A stretch of DNA of 64,000 nucleotides from Pedobacter aquatilis (GTDB lineage: Bacteria; Bacteroidota; Bacteroidia; Sphingobacteriales; Sphingobacteriaceae), in NCBI RefSeq assembly GCF_030409415.1, contig NZ_JAUFPW010000034.1:124001-188000 (forward strand). The letters are read 5' to 3'. The translations under genes and the position numbers were made by a program. Numbering within the stretch: position 1 is the stretch's first letter; the number at the start of each line of letters is the position of its first letter. Positions 54,881-63,926 of this stretch are shown here, piece by piece. The notes under the pieces are model-generated. The model was not told where the DNA came from, did not search any database, and saw nothing but the letters and a program-made list of their open reading frames with translations.

Positions 54881-55726
54881 TTAAGCTTCATCGAAATTTG
54901 TTGCTGTTGCTAACGCTTTCCAATCACTCATATCTTTCTGCACATCTGCAATTTTTGCACCGGCAACTGCATAAGCATCCGGACCTAAGAAAAGGTGTAA
55001 AGGCGCATTTTCGCTTTCAGCAGCAGCAATAATCACATCACATCCTTTAGCGGGGTCGCCGGGTTGTTGATTGTTAATATCATTTTGATGTGCTGCCTGC
55101 GAATCTCTAACTTCTTTGTAAGCATCAATCGGATTTGATGGTACAGCCAAAGAATTGGCAGTTAAAAATTCAGTCCTAAAATAACCAGGTTCTACAACTG
55201 TTGCTTTTATACCTAAAGATTTTACTTCTGCAGCTAAAGATTCTGTAAAACCAGAAACTGCAAATTTAGTAGCACAGTAAATTCCGAAGCCTGGAAAATT
55301 ACCAGAAAAACCTCCGATTGAAGATATATTAAAAATATGTCCAGATCCTTGTTTTCTCATTTGTGGCAATGCTTTTCTAATTACATTTAACGAACCGAAA
55401 ACATTTACATCAAAATTTGCTCTGGCCTCTCTATCGCTTAATTCTTCCAAAGCTCCAAGCATTCCATAACCTGCATTATTCACCAAAACATCTAACTGTC
55501 CAAATTTTGTAATTGTTTGGCTTATCGCATCTTCAACATTGGTTTCGTTTAGCAAATCCATCGAAATAGGGAGGAAGCTCTCATGATTTCCAACCGCTTT
55601 TTCTAGGTCTGAAATAGTTCTGGAAGTTGCGGCAACACGATTTCCATTGTTTAATAATTTTTTAACTAATGTTAGTCCCAGACCTTTTGAAGCGCCTGTT
55701 ACAAACCATACTTTTTTGTTTTCCAT
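54881..55726 (-). CDS. Short-chain dehydrogenase/reductase (SDR)
   Basis: A 281-residue classical SDR: TGASKGLGLTLVKKLL (dinucleotide loop), NNAGYGMLGALEE, NISSIGGFSGN with the catalytic Ser, and YCATKFA (Tyr-xxx-Lys). A member of the family lacking known substrate. It is clearly paralogous to the next gene upstream (55842-56675); both follow the AraC gene on the same strand and may be its targets. Confidence 0.92.
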   Translation of the reverse strand: MENKKVWFVTGASKGLGLTLVKKLLNNGNRVAATSRTISDLEKAVGNHESFLPISMDLLNETNVEDAISQTITKFGQLDVLVNNAGYGMLGALEELSDREARANFDVNVFGSLNVIRKALPQMRKQGSGHIFNISSIGGFSGNFPGFGIYCATKFAVSGFTESLAAEVKSLGIKATVVEPGYFRTEFLTANSLAVPSNPIDAYKEVRDSQAAHQNDINNQQPGDPAKGCDVIIAAAESENAPLHLFLGPDAYAVAGAKIADVQKDMSDWKALATATNFDEA

Positions 55727-55762
55727 GATTTTTATTTTTTAAATAGAATATTGAGCTCTTTT

Positions 55763-55788
55763 CGTCATTGCGAGGTACGACGCAATCT
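55763..55788. repeat. Half copy of the family B intergenic element
   Basis: CGTCATTGCGAGGTACGACGCAATCT matches one end of the element at 41713-41784. It sits between the two SDR genes. Confidence 0.65.
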
Positions 55789-55841
55789 CTTTTTTTTATG
55801 TTTATCAAAACATCGTACAAATTCTGTCTCGCATTAATACT

Positions 55842-56675
55842 TTAGTAATCTGTAGATATCGTTATTGCTTTCCAATCTCGAAATTCTTTTTCTAACGATT
55901 CTATTTTAGTATTCGCCCTTGTAAAAGCATCGTTTCCTAGCAGTAAATGGATTGGAGGGTTTGGCATAGCCACTAAAGAAATCATAGCAGCTGCAGCTTT
56001 TTCCGGGTCGCCAATTTGCTGGCCATCCATTTTTAAATATCTCTGGTGTACAGCTCGAACATCTTCATATTCTGCAATTGGATTTTCTGCTAATATTAAA
56101 GATTCTGGCGTAAGAAAACTTGTTCTGAAAGCACCTGGAGAAATAACAGTAACCTTAATACCGAAAGCTTTAACATCTTCAGCTAATACTTCTGACAATG
56201 CAATTACTGCTGCTTTTGTTGCGGAATAGACCGCCCAGCCAATTGCACCAGATATACCAGCAATGGATGCGATATTTATGATATGACCAGATTGTTGTTT
56301 CCTTAAATGTGGCATTACTTTCCTAATCACATTTAAAGTACCGAAAACATTTACGTCAAAACTGTTTCTTGTTTCTAAATCGGTTAATTCTTCTATGCTG
56401 CCACCAATTCCGTAGCCTGCATTATTTATAATCACATCAATTTTTCCAAATTGAGAAATTGTGGCATTGATGGCTTGCTCCACATTAAGTTCATCACTTA
56501 AGTTTACCGCTAATGGAAGAAATTTTTCAGAATTTGAATTTACGGCGGCGGCTAATTCATTAACATTTCTGGACGTAGCCGCAACGTACTGTCCAGATTT
56601 TAATAGTTGCTTTACTAAACTTAGTCCTAATCCTTTCGAAGCACCAGTTACAAACCAAACTTTTTTAAGTCCCAT
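55842..56675 (-). CDS. Short-chain dehydrogenase/reductase (SDR), paralogue
   Basis: A 277-residue classical SDR: TGASKGLGLSLVKQLL, NNAGYGIGGSIEELTD, NIASIAGISGAIGWAVYSATKAA (Ser, Tyr and Lys catalytic set). It shares a layout and most motifs with the SDR at 54881-55726, so the two came from a duplication. It lies 82 bp after the AraC gene. Confidence 0.92.
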   Translation of the reverse strand: MGLKKVWFVTGASKGLGLSLVKQLLKSGQYVAATSRNVNELAAAVNSNSEKFLPLAVNLSDELNVEQAINATISQFGKIDVIINNAGYGIGGSIEELTDLETRNSFDVNVFGTLNVIRKVMPHLRKQQSGHIINIASIAGISGAIGWAVYSATKAAVIALSEVLAEDVKAFGIKVTVISPGAFRTSFLTPESLILAENPIAEYEDVRAVHQRYLKMDGQQIGDPEKAAAAMISLVAMPNPPIHLLLGNDAFTRANTKIESLEKEFRDWKAITISTDY

Positions 56676-56757
56676 AATTTTATCCTTTTTGTTAAGACAA
56701 AATTACTCTGGAAATTAAAGTTAAGTATTACGCAAATCAAACTGATGATTACGAAAT

Positions 56758-57669
56758 TCAAACAATTCTGTAAGATGTTGGTGTATGGTTGGTTAATTTT
56801 TTAAAAAAGTTATTAAAGTGCGTTGGCTCTTCAAAACCCAAGCAATAGCCAATTTCAGCTATATTCCAATCTGTATGTTTTAATAAAGCTTTTGCTTCGC
56901 TTAATAAACGTTCAGTAATATAATGCGTGGTGGTTTTTCCTGTAGTTTCTTTAATTGCTCTGTTTAAATGATTTACATGAACCGAAAGTTGCGAAGCATA
57001 ATCTTTAGCCGAACGCATAGTAAACCTTTGAGATGTAGTTTCTATTGGAAATTGGCGTTCTAGTAATTCAGTGAAAACTGATGTAATTCTGCTGTTCGCG
57101 TCGGTATGTTTAAATAAAGTTTCTGATGGTTGAGTTTTTAAAGCAAAGTGCGTTATCTCCGTTATGTAGTTTCTAAGCAAATCGTATTTATAAATATAGT
57201 CAGTATTTATTTCTTCAAACATTTTTGTAAATATCGATGAGACGATAGCATCCTGCTTATCATCAAGTATATAAGCAGGCTTTCCTCCAGCAATAAACAT
57301 TGGCAAATCACCAATGTTACCACGAATTTTTTCTTTGAAAAATGCTTCAGTAAAAATACAGAAGAAACCAGTTACATCGCTTTTATTCCCGCTAGCCAAT
57401 TCCCATGTATATGGAACCAAAGGATTAAAGAACATCAATGCGGTGCCATTAATTTCTATGCTTTTATCGGCGTAATGATAAATATTATGGCCACGATTTA
57501 ATGCAATTTTATAGAAATCCCTACGATTATAACTCATCTGCTTGTTATCATCGCGTAAGCAATCTTCTAATTTAAAAACATTAAAATGACCCACGCCATT
57601 TTGTAAGTTTTCTGGTAAAAAACTAAACTTGTTTTGATAAAATTCTTCCAATGTTTCCGTTGTACTCAT
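56758..57669 (-). CDS. AraC-family transcriptional regulator
   Basis: The 303-residue protein has an N-terminal ligand-binding cupin-like domain (MSYNRRDFYKIALNRGHNIYHYADKSIEINGTALMFFNPLVPYTWE) and a C-terminal double helix-turn-helix (AKDYASQLSVHVNHLNRAIKETTGKTTTHYITERLLSEAKALLKHTDWNIAEIGYCLGFEEPTHFNNFFKKLTNHTP). It is the first gene of a minus-strand set with the two SDR genes, which it likely controls. The ligand is unknown. Confidence 0.93.
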   Translation of the reverse strand: MSTTETLEEFYQNKFSFLPENLQNGVGHFNVFKLEDCLRDDNKQMSYNRRDFYKIALNRGHNIYHYADKSIEINGTALMFFNPLVPYTWELASGNKSDVTGFFCIFTEAFFKEKIRGNIGDLPMFIAGGKPAYILDDKQDAIVSSIFTKMFEEINTDYIYKYDLLRNYITEITHFALKTQPSETLFKHTDANSRITSVFTELLERQFPIETTSQRFTMRSAKDYASQLSVHVNHLNRAIKETTGKTTTHYITERLLSEAKALLKHTDWNIAEIGYCLGFEEPTHFNNFFKKLTNHTPTSYRIV

Positions 57670-57743
57670 AAATCAAAGTTACAAAATTCAAACTTAATTG
57701 AAAGTACATTATTTTTTTCTGGTGATGACTATCTAGCTAAGAT

Positions 57744-57788
57744 TTGCCATTCGTATGGCAATTCTTACAATCAGAATTATCACCTTTG
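57744..57788 (+). promoter_or_regulatory. fabF promoter region with two inverted repeats
   Basis: A -7-like CACCTTTG (57781-57788, one base off TAnnTTTG) is preceded by AATTCT-N7-AGAATT (57760-57778) and TTGCCAT-TCGT-ATGGCAA (57744-57761). Both lie upstream of fabF (57852) and could be regulator sites. Confidence 0.4.
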
Positions 57789-57851
57789 CCCCGATAAGTG
57801 GCAATGGTGTTAATTAAACATCCTGCTGCAAAAGAAATTAAACTAATTAAA

Positions 57852-59102
57852 ATGAAACGAGTAGTTATAACGGGTTTAGGTGCAATAACACCATTGGGAA
57901 ACACAGTAGGAACCTTTTGGAAAAATATTTTAGCTGGTAAAAGTGGCGTTGGGCCAATTACAAAATTCGATACCAGTAAGTTTAAAACACAATTCGCTGC
58001 CGAGGTTAAAGATTTTAATGCGGAAGCTTTTATCGAAAAGAAAGAAATTAAAAAATACGATTTATTTACACAATACGCAATCGTTTCAACCGACCAAGCA
58101 ATTATTGATGCCGGCTTAGATTTTACAAAATTTACAGATGATGAACTTGCTGAAGTTGGAGTAATTTGGGCAACAGGAAATGGCGGTATTTCAACCTTTG
58201 AACAACAATTAGCGGAGTTTCACCAAGGCGATAAAACACCAAGGTTTAATCCTTATTTTATTCCGAAAATGATTGTAGACATAGCAGCTGGAGTTGTTTC
58301 AATTCGCCATAAATTACGTGGACCAAACTACTGCACGGTTTCGGCTTGTGCATCTTCAAATACTGCAATTATTAGTGCTTTTGATACGATTCGTTTAGGT
58401 AAGGCAAATATTATGGTTGCTGGTGGCTCCGAAGCTGCCATTACAGAAGCATCGGTTGGCGGTTTTAATGCGGCTCAGGCATTATCTAAACGAAATGATA
58501 GTCCTGAAACAGCTTCGAGACCTTTTGACGAAACACGCGATGGTTTTGTAATGGGCGAGGGCGCAGGTGCTTTGATTTTAGAAGAATTAGAACATGCCTT
58601 AAATCGTGGTGCAAATATTTATGCTGAAATTGTTGGCGGTGGCATGGCCGGAGATGCTTATCACTTAACTGGAACACCTCCAGATGGAATTGGCGCTACT
58701 TTAGGCATGAAAAAAGCATTAAATGATGCGAATATTTCTGCTGAGAAAATAGATTATATTAATGCACACGCCACTTCTACGGGTTTAGGTGATATTAGCG
58801 AACTGGTTGCCGTTAAGAATGTTTTTGGTGATTTACCAGTCGTTGTTGGTGCTTCAAAATCTATGACAGGACATTTGCTTGGTGCCGCTGGTGCTGTAGA
58901 AAGTTTAATCAGTATTTTGGCTATTCGCGACGGTATTATTCCACCAACTATCAATACAGAAAAATTGGATGAAAAGATTCCACAAGGTTTAAATATTATT
59001 TTAGGAACGCCGATTAAAAAAGAAATCAACTATGTTTTAAATAACACCTTTGGTTTTGGTGGACACGTAGCCAGTACTATTTTCAAGAAATACGAAGTGT
59101 AG
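57852..59102 (+). CDS. fabF: 3-oxoacyl-ACP synthase II
   Basis: The ATG at 57852 (MKRVVITGLGAITPLGN) is the standard start; the open frame extends 18 codons upstream without support. The 416-residue condensing enzyme has the catalytic cysteine C166 (TVSACASSN), then two His sites in INAHATSTGLGD and SKSMTGHLLGAAGAVE, and NNTFGFGGHVAS at the end. It elongates acyl-ACP. The usual acpP gene is not adjacent, so it may be an additional FabF. It ends 1 bp from a convergent gene. Confidence 0.96.
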   Translation: MKRVVITGLGAITPLGNTVGTFWKNILAGKSGVGPITKFDTSKFKTQFAAEVKDFNAEAFIEKKEIKKYDLFTQYAIVSTDQAIIDAGLDFTKFTDDELAEVGVIWATGNGGISTFEQQLAEFHQGDKTPRFNPYFIPKMIVDIAAGVVSIRHKLRGPNYCTVSACASSNTAIISAFDTIRLGKANIMVAGGSEAAITEASVGGFNAAQALSKRNDSPETASRPFDETRDGFVMGEGAGALILEELEHALNRGANIYAEIVGGGMAGDAYHLTGTPPDGIGATLGMKKALNDANISAEKIDYINAHATSTGLGDISELVAVKNVFGDLPVVVGASKSMTGHLLGAAGAVESLISILAIRDGIIPPTINTEKLDEKIPQGLNIILGTPIKKEINYVLNNTFGFGGHVASTIFKKYEV

Positions 59103-59103
59103 T

Positions 59104-59754
59104 TTATTTATCCATTAAAAGATTTACAAGCTCTTTTAAATCTTCCACTTCTTGTTCGAGCTTTAATATGCGATTTTCCAACTCTTCATTGGGTTGGAAA
59201 ATTGTTGTTTGTGGCATATGTTGTTCAATCTCCTGAACCTCCGCTTGTTCGCCCAATAAATGAATAAATCGAGCTTCTTTTTGCCCAGGTTTTTTAGGTT
59301 GTAATTTTACAAATGGCGGTTGTTCCTCGGAGAGTTTTTGTAATTGTTCCAGAATTTCTTCAATGCTATCAAATTCATAAAGTCTGCCAGAGTTGCTATT
59401 GATTTCGCCAGGGGTTAATGCGCCACGCAAAAGCAATAAACATAATATCGAAAGTTCTGATGGAACTAAAGGATAAACAATTCCGAGGTTATGTTTATAT
59501 TTAATTACCCTACTTGAGCCACCTGTAGCAGTTGAGATTAAGCCTTTTACTTTTAGTGAATTAAGCGTCAGCGTAACTATTTCTTCATCATAATTTACCA
59601 CCGGATTTCTAGAGCTTTTTTGGTTGCAGGCAGCTGTCAAACTATTCAAAGTCATTGGGTAATAATCTGGCGTGGTTCTGCTTTTTTCAATTAAAGAACC
59701 TAAAACACGTTGTTCTTCTGCTGATAAATCGGGTAGTGGTTTAATATCTTCCAT
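59104..59754 (-). CDS. YceH-family protein (DUF480)
   Basis: The 216-residue protein has the two winged-helix units and core block LSAEEQRVLGSLIEKSRTTPDYYPMTLNSLTAACNQKSSRNPVVNYDEE, with LRGALTPGEINSNSGRLYEFDS, and a C-terminal coiled coil (ENRILKLEQEVEDLKELVNLLM). Function unknown; the family is related to transcription factors by fold. The stop lies 1 bp from the convergent fabF stop. Confidence 0.92.
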   Translation of the reverse strand: MEDIKPLPDLSAEEQRVLGSLIEKSRTTPDYYPMTLNSLTAACNQKSSRNPVVNYDEEIVTLTLNSLKVKGLISTATGGSSRVIKYKHNLGIVYPLVPSELSILCLLLLRGALTPGEINSNSGRLYEFDSIEEILEQLQKLSEEQPPFVKLQPKKPGQKEARFIHLLGEQAEVQEIEQHMPQTTIFQPNEELENRILKLEQEVEDLKELVNLLMDK

Positions 59755-59811
59755 TTGCTAAAAATAGAAATTGACTTCACATTTTCGAAATTATTTTATT
59801 TAATCCTCAAG

Positions 59812-59909
59812 CCGTCATTTCGATTGGAGCACAGCGGAATACAGACCACGAGAAAGTAAAATCTTTATATCTGCTTTAAAAGATTTCTCCACTACGGTCG
59901 AAATGACGG
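59812..59909. repeat. MITE-like intergenic element, family C (perfect 12-bp inverted ends)
   Basis: The 98-bp element begins CCGTCATTTCGA and ends TCGAAATGACGG, a perfect 12-bp inverted repeat. Inside, GGAGC-AGCGGAAT is shared with 46318-46395. Confidence 0.75.
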
Positions 59910-60119
59910 TTAGCGCATTTCTCTTATTCTTTATGCTAAACCAAATCGTCATCCCCCACGCAGGTGGGAATCTTAAAGCAAAAAAATTTAGGATGATTAA
60001 GTAAACTCAAACAGGACGGCCTAAATCTTTCTTATTAGAATTATTCTAAATTTCTGAATCAACCTATTTTACGGTTTAGATTTACGAACTTTAAAGAACA
60101 ACATCACAAAACATATTTT
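59910..60119. other. Upstream region of the aldehyde oxidoreductase operon
   Basis: No gene is visible. At 59947-59980 lies a further CGTCAT-start block (CGTCATCCCCCACGCAGGTGGGAA) with a small hairpin. The operon promoter should be to the right of it; I see no clear TAnnTTTG there. Confidence 0.4.
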
Positions 60120-60743
60120 ATGCATTCATCTGATAAGGAATCAAATCAGGGCGACACCAGACGAGATTTTCTCAAGAAATCGTCCCTATTTACAGCAATC
60201 GCTCTAACACCATCTATCGCTGTAAAAGCAGCAGAAAACCAGGCGGATGAACGTTTCGCAGCGTTATTTGAAAAAATTCCCCTCAACCTAACCGTAAATA
60301 ATAAGGTCTATAAAGCATCTGTTGAGCCAAGAGTTACGCTCTTAGATTATTTAAGGGAAGAACTTCATTTAACTGGCACAAAAAAAGGTTGCGACCATGG
60401 TCAATGTGGAGCTTGCACCGTTCATGTTAATGGCGAACGAGTAAATTCTTGTTTGAGTTTGGCAGTAATGAATGAGGGTAAAAAAATAACTACAATAGAA
60501 GGTTTGGCAAATGGTGAAGAATTGCATCCAATGCAAGCTGCATTTATAAAACACGATGGTTTTCAATGTGGCTATTGTACGCCTGGTCAAATTATGTCGG
60601 CTGTGGCTTGTGTTAAAGAAGGGCACACAAAATCTAGGGCAGAAATTAGCGAATATATGAGCGGAAATATTTGTAGATGTGGTGCTTATCCTAACATAGT
60701 TGATGCCATTGTTGAAGTATCGAAAGGAGGAAGCAAAGCATGA
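60120..60743 (+). CDS. paoA: Tat-exported 2Fe-2S subunit of a molybdenum aldehyde oxidoreductase (PaoA-like)
   Basis: The 207-residue protein starts with a twin-arginine signal (DTRRDFLKKSSLFTAIALTPSIAVKA) and holds two [2Fe-2S] clusters: C91, C96, C99, C111 (plant-type domain) and C150, C153, C185, C187. It passes electrons from the molybdenum subunit to FAD. With the next two genes it forms a heterotrimer sent folded to the periplasm by the Tat signal on this subunit, as in E. coli PaoABC. It overlaps paoB by 4 bp (ATGA). Confidence 0.92.
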   Translation: MHSSDKESNQGDTRRDFLKKSSLFTAIALTPSIAVKAAENQADERFAALFEKIPLNLTVNNKVYKASVEPRVTLLDYLREELHLTGTKKGCDHGQCGACTVHVNGERVNSCLSLAVMNEGKKITTIEGLANGEELHPMQAAFIKHDGFQCGYCTPGQIMSAVACVKEGHTKSRAEISEYMSGNICRCGAYPNIVDAIVEVSKGGSKA

Positions 60744-61723
60744 TCAACTTCCAATACTTAAGAACTACATCAACAAAATCTGCTTTGGCTTTACTGCTAA
60801 AGGATAAGAATTCAAAGTTCCTTGCCGGAGGTACAAACCTTATCGATTTAATGAAAAGAGGCGTTACTGCTCCAGAAAAATTAATCGACATTAACCATGT
60901 TCCGCTAAAACAGATTGAGCTTGTTGGCAATAAAATTATAATTGGTGCATTAGCTTCAAATACGGCGGTTGCCGAAAATCAACTCCTTAAGGAAAAACTA
61001 CCTTTGTTAGCAATGGCACTAAATGCCGGAGCATCGGCACAATTAAGAAATGTAGCTACAGTTGGCGGTAACATGATGCAAAGAACGCGTTGTGGCTATT
61101 TTTATGATACCGAAATGCCTTGCAACAAACGTCAACCAGGTTCTGGTTGTGGTGCAGTTGGAGGTTTCAATAGGATGCATGCAATTTTCGGAACCTCAGA
61201 TAAATGCATTGCTGTTCATCCGAGTGATATGTGTGTAGCATTAGTGGCTTTGGACGCTACTGTAGTAATTGCCAGTGCAAAAAGTGAGCGCAAAATTTTA
61301 TTTAAAGATTTTCATCGCCTTGCGGGAGATACACCGCAGTTTGACAATAACTTAAAAGCTGATGAAATGATTATCCGTTTGGAAATACCGACTAATAATC
61401 TTTCGAAAAATTCAAATTATTTAAAGGTAAGAGATAGAGCATCTTATGCATTTGCATTGGTTTCTGTTGCCGCTGCTATGGAAATTGCCGATGGCAAAAT
61501 CGTTGATATTAGATTAGCGATGGGTGGAGTTGCACATAAACCTTGGCGTTTAACGGAAGCAGAAGCTTTCTTGAAAGGTAAAAGTGCTACTTTGGAAAAC
61601 TTTGAACAGGCTGCTAAGTTAGCTATGAAAGGTGCTAAAGGCTTTGGAGAGAATGATTTCAAGCTTCAAATGGCACCAAACACAATTATTGAAGCTTTAA
61701 CTGTTGCAAAATCTAAAGCATAA
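60740..61723 (+). CDS. paoB: FAD-binding subunit with extra iron-sulfur site (PaoB-like)
   Basis: The 327-residue subunit has an FAD domain (LRTTSTKSALALLL, KFLAGGTNLIDLMKRGVTAPEKLIDI, VATVGGNMMQRTRCGYFYD) and a cysteine insert, C118, C128, C137 and C156, in TRCGYFYDTEMPCNKRQPGSGCGAV and GTSDKC. That insert marks PaoB-type subunits with an extra [4Fe-4S] cluster. The gene overlaps paoA by 4 bp and paoC by 1 bp (TAATG), a sign of strong coupling. Confidence 0.92.
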   Translation: MINFQYLRTTSTKSALALLLKDKNSKFLAGGTNLIDLMKRGVTAPEKLIDINHVPLKQIELVGNKIIIGALASNTAVAENQLLKEKLPLLAMALNAGASAQLRNVATVGGNMMQRTRCGYFYDTEMPCNKRQPGSGCGAVGGFNRMHAIFGTSDKCIAVHPSDMCVALVALDATVVIASAKSERKILFKDFHRLAGDTPQFDNNLKADEMIIRLEIPTNNLSKNSNYLKVRDRASYAFALVSVAAAMEIADGKIVDIRLAMGGVAHKPWRLTEAEAFLKGKSATLENFEQAAKLAMKGAKGFGENDFKLQMAPNTIIEALTVAKSKA

Positions 61724-63855
61724 TGATGGAAAATATATTAATTAACGATGAGAATGACCGCGTAGATGGGGTTTTTAAAGTTACCGGAAAAGCTAAATAT
61801 TTTGCAGAATATGAACTACCTGGATTAACTTATGGCGTTTTAGTAACTAGTACGATAACAAAAGGAAAGATTACATCATTAGATACAAAAGCTGCTGAAA
61901 AAGCACCAGGCGTAATTTCAATTGTTTCACATTTGAATAAACCGTCTGCACCAGCTTACGAGCAAGAAGGTGGTTCGCCGATGAAGATTTTTTACACTGA
62001 TAAAGTTTTCTTCAATGGACAGCCAATTGCCATCGTTGTTGCAAATACTTTTGAAAGGGCTACATATGCGGCATCATTGGTGAAGGTTACATATACAAAG
62101 GAAGAATTTAACACAGACTTTGAAAAAGCGATAAAGGATGCAAAAGCTAAGAAACTACAAGGACAGCCAGATTATAAACGTGGGGTAGAAAATGCTTACA
62201 AAACTGCCGAAGTTCAAATCGAGGCTAAATACCATATTCCAATAGAAACCCATAATCCTATGGAACTACATGGAATTATTGCAGATTGGCGACCTAATAA
62301 TCAAGTTACTGTTTATGCGAAAACTCAAGGCGTTAAAGCAACACAAGGTACTATTTCCAATGTTTTTAAAATTCCAATAGAAAATATTCAGGTTAATTCT
62401 GAGTTTGTTGGAGGTGGTTTTGGAATGGCACTTAGAACATGGCCGCTGGAAATTGCTACGGTGATGGCTTCTAAACATATTGCCAAGCCCGTAAAACTGA
62501 TGATTACCAGGATGCAAATGTTTACCATGGTTGGTAATCGCCCTGCGGCTGTACAAACGATAGGTTTAGGTGCAAATAAAGATGGAAAATTAACTGGCAT
62601 TACACACAAAGCTTTTGGAGAAACTTCTGCTTATGAAAATTTTACAGAGGGTGTGGTAAATATGTCAAAGTTCATGTATCAATGCGATAATGTAAACACA
62701 CAATACACAGTTGTTCCGGTTGATTTGGGCGTTCCAATTTGGATGCGTGGACCTGGTGAAGCAACTGGTGCTTTCGCATTAGAAAGTGCAATTGACGAAA
62801 TGGCGCATGCTTTAAATATGGATCCGTTAGAATTCAGAATAAAAAACGACCCTGAAAGAGACCAGCAAAAAGATAAACCTTTTTCTGATAAAAACATTAA
62901 AGAAGCTTATCGAGTTGGCGCACAAAAAATAGGATGGAGCGAACGCAAAAATAAGCCGGGTAGTTTAGTTGATGGTCAATGGAAATCGGGCTTTGGTGTT
63001 AGTATTGGTGTTTTTAATGCAAATAGAGGTAGGGCAAGTGTTAAGGGGATTTTAAAGGCTGATGGAACCTTGGTTTTACAAAGTGCAACAAGCGATATCG
63101 GACCTGGAACCGGAACCGGAATGACCTTAATTGCCAGTAAATTAATGGGTATTCCTGCTGATAAAATTAAATTTGAATTGGGGGATTCTTCGCTTCCTCC
63201 AGCGCCAAGTCAAGGTGGTTCGGCAACGCTTTCTACTGTGGGTTCTGCCGTAAACGATGTTTGTGTTTCACTAAAATCTACTATTGCAGAGTTGGCTGCA
63301 AATTCAAATATGGATGCTACATCAAATTTTATTGATGTCCTAAAGAAAAATAATCTTCCATCTATTGAAGTAACCAAGCAAAGTCAGGCCGGAAAGGAGC
63401 GTGATGAGTATTCTATGTATTCGTTTTCCATCCACTTTGTAAAAGTTAAAGTGCATAGCTTAACTGGAGTAGTTAAAGTCGATAAAATTGTTTCTGTTGG
63501 CGATTCAGGAACTATTGTAAGTCCGAAAACGGCTCGTAGTCAAATGGTTGGTGGTGCAGTTGGTGGCGTTGGAATGGCACTAACCGAAGAGTCAATTATC
63601 GATCATCGTTACGGAAGATACATCAACAACAATTTTGCTGATTATCATGTTCCGGTTAATGCCGACATTCCTGAAATTGAGGTTCATTTTATTAATAAAC
63701 CAGACCCACACATCAACCCAATGGGTGCAAAAGGAATGGGTGAAATTGCTTTAATTGGATTTTCTGCTGCTGTGGCTAATGCGGTTTTTAACGCAACAGG
63801 AAAGCGAATTAGAACATTGCCAATAACACCTGATAAGATTTTGGCAACTGCTTAA
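61723..63855 (+). CDS. paoC: Molybdopterin-binding catalytic subunit (PaoC-like aldehyde dehydrogenase)
   Basis: The 710-residue protein has the xanthine dehydrogenase family layout: RVDGVFKVTGKAKYFAEYELPGLTYGVLVTS at the start, YHIPIETHNPMELHG, VNSEFVGGGFGMALRTWPLEIATVMASKHIAKPVKL, MRGPGEATGAFALESAIDEMA, DIGPGTGTGMTLIASKLMGIP, and the catalytic Glu in AKGMGEIALIGFSAA. Length and partners match periplasmic PaoC. It oxidises aromatic or aliphatic aldehydes to acids. The substrate range is inferred. A family A repeat starts 3 bp after its stop. Confidence 0.93.
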   Translation: MMENILINDENDRVDGVFKVTGKAKYFAEYELPGLTYGVLVTSTITKGKITSLDTKAAEKAPGVISIVSHLNKPSAPAYEQEGGSPMKIFYTDKVFFNGQPIAIVVANTFERATYAASLVKVTYTKEEFNTDFEKAIKDAKAKKLQGQPDYKRGVENAYKTAEVQIEAKYHIPIETHNPMELHGIIADWRPNNQVTVYAKTQGVKATQGTISNVFKIPIENIQVNSEFVGGGFGMALRTWPLEIATVMASKHIAKPVKLMITRMQMFTMVGNRPAAVQTIGLGANKDGKLTGITHKAFGETSAYENFTEGVVNMSKFMYQCDNVNTQYTVVPVDLGVPIWMRGPGEATGAFALESAIDEMAHALNMDPLEFRIKNDPERDQQKDKPFSDKNIKEAYRVGAQKIGWSERKNKPGSLVDGQWKSGFGVSIGVFNANRGRASVKGILKADGTLVLQSATSDIGPGTGTGMTLIASKLMGIPADKIKFELGDSSLPPAPSQGGSATLSTVGSAVNDVCVSLKSTIAELAANSNMDATSNFIDVLKKNNLPSIEVTKQSQAGKERDEYSMYSFSIHFVKVKVHSLTGVVKVDKIVSVGDSGTIVSPKTARSQMVGGAVGGVGMALTEESIIDHRYGRYINNNFADYHVPVNADIPEIEVHFINKPDPHINPMGAKGMGEIALIGFSAAVANAVFNATGKRIRTLPITPDKILATA

Positions 63856-63857
63856 AA

Positions 63858-63881
63858 GCTGAAATGAATTCAGCATGACGA
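63858..63881. repeat. Solo right end of the family A element
   Basis: 24 bases identical to 40935-40958, placed directly after the paoC stop codon. Confidence 0.75.
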
Positions 63882-63926
63882 ACGTTAATGACTAATACTA
63901 TAGCTTTGAATTCAAATTAATAATAT

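Noticed and set aside
54881-56675. Two SDR genes as parts of a biosynthetic cluster
   Set aside because: Only the AraC regulator accompanies them; no carrier, synthase or transporter genes that would mark a cluster are present.
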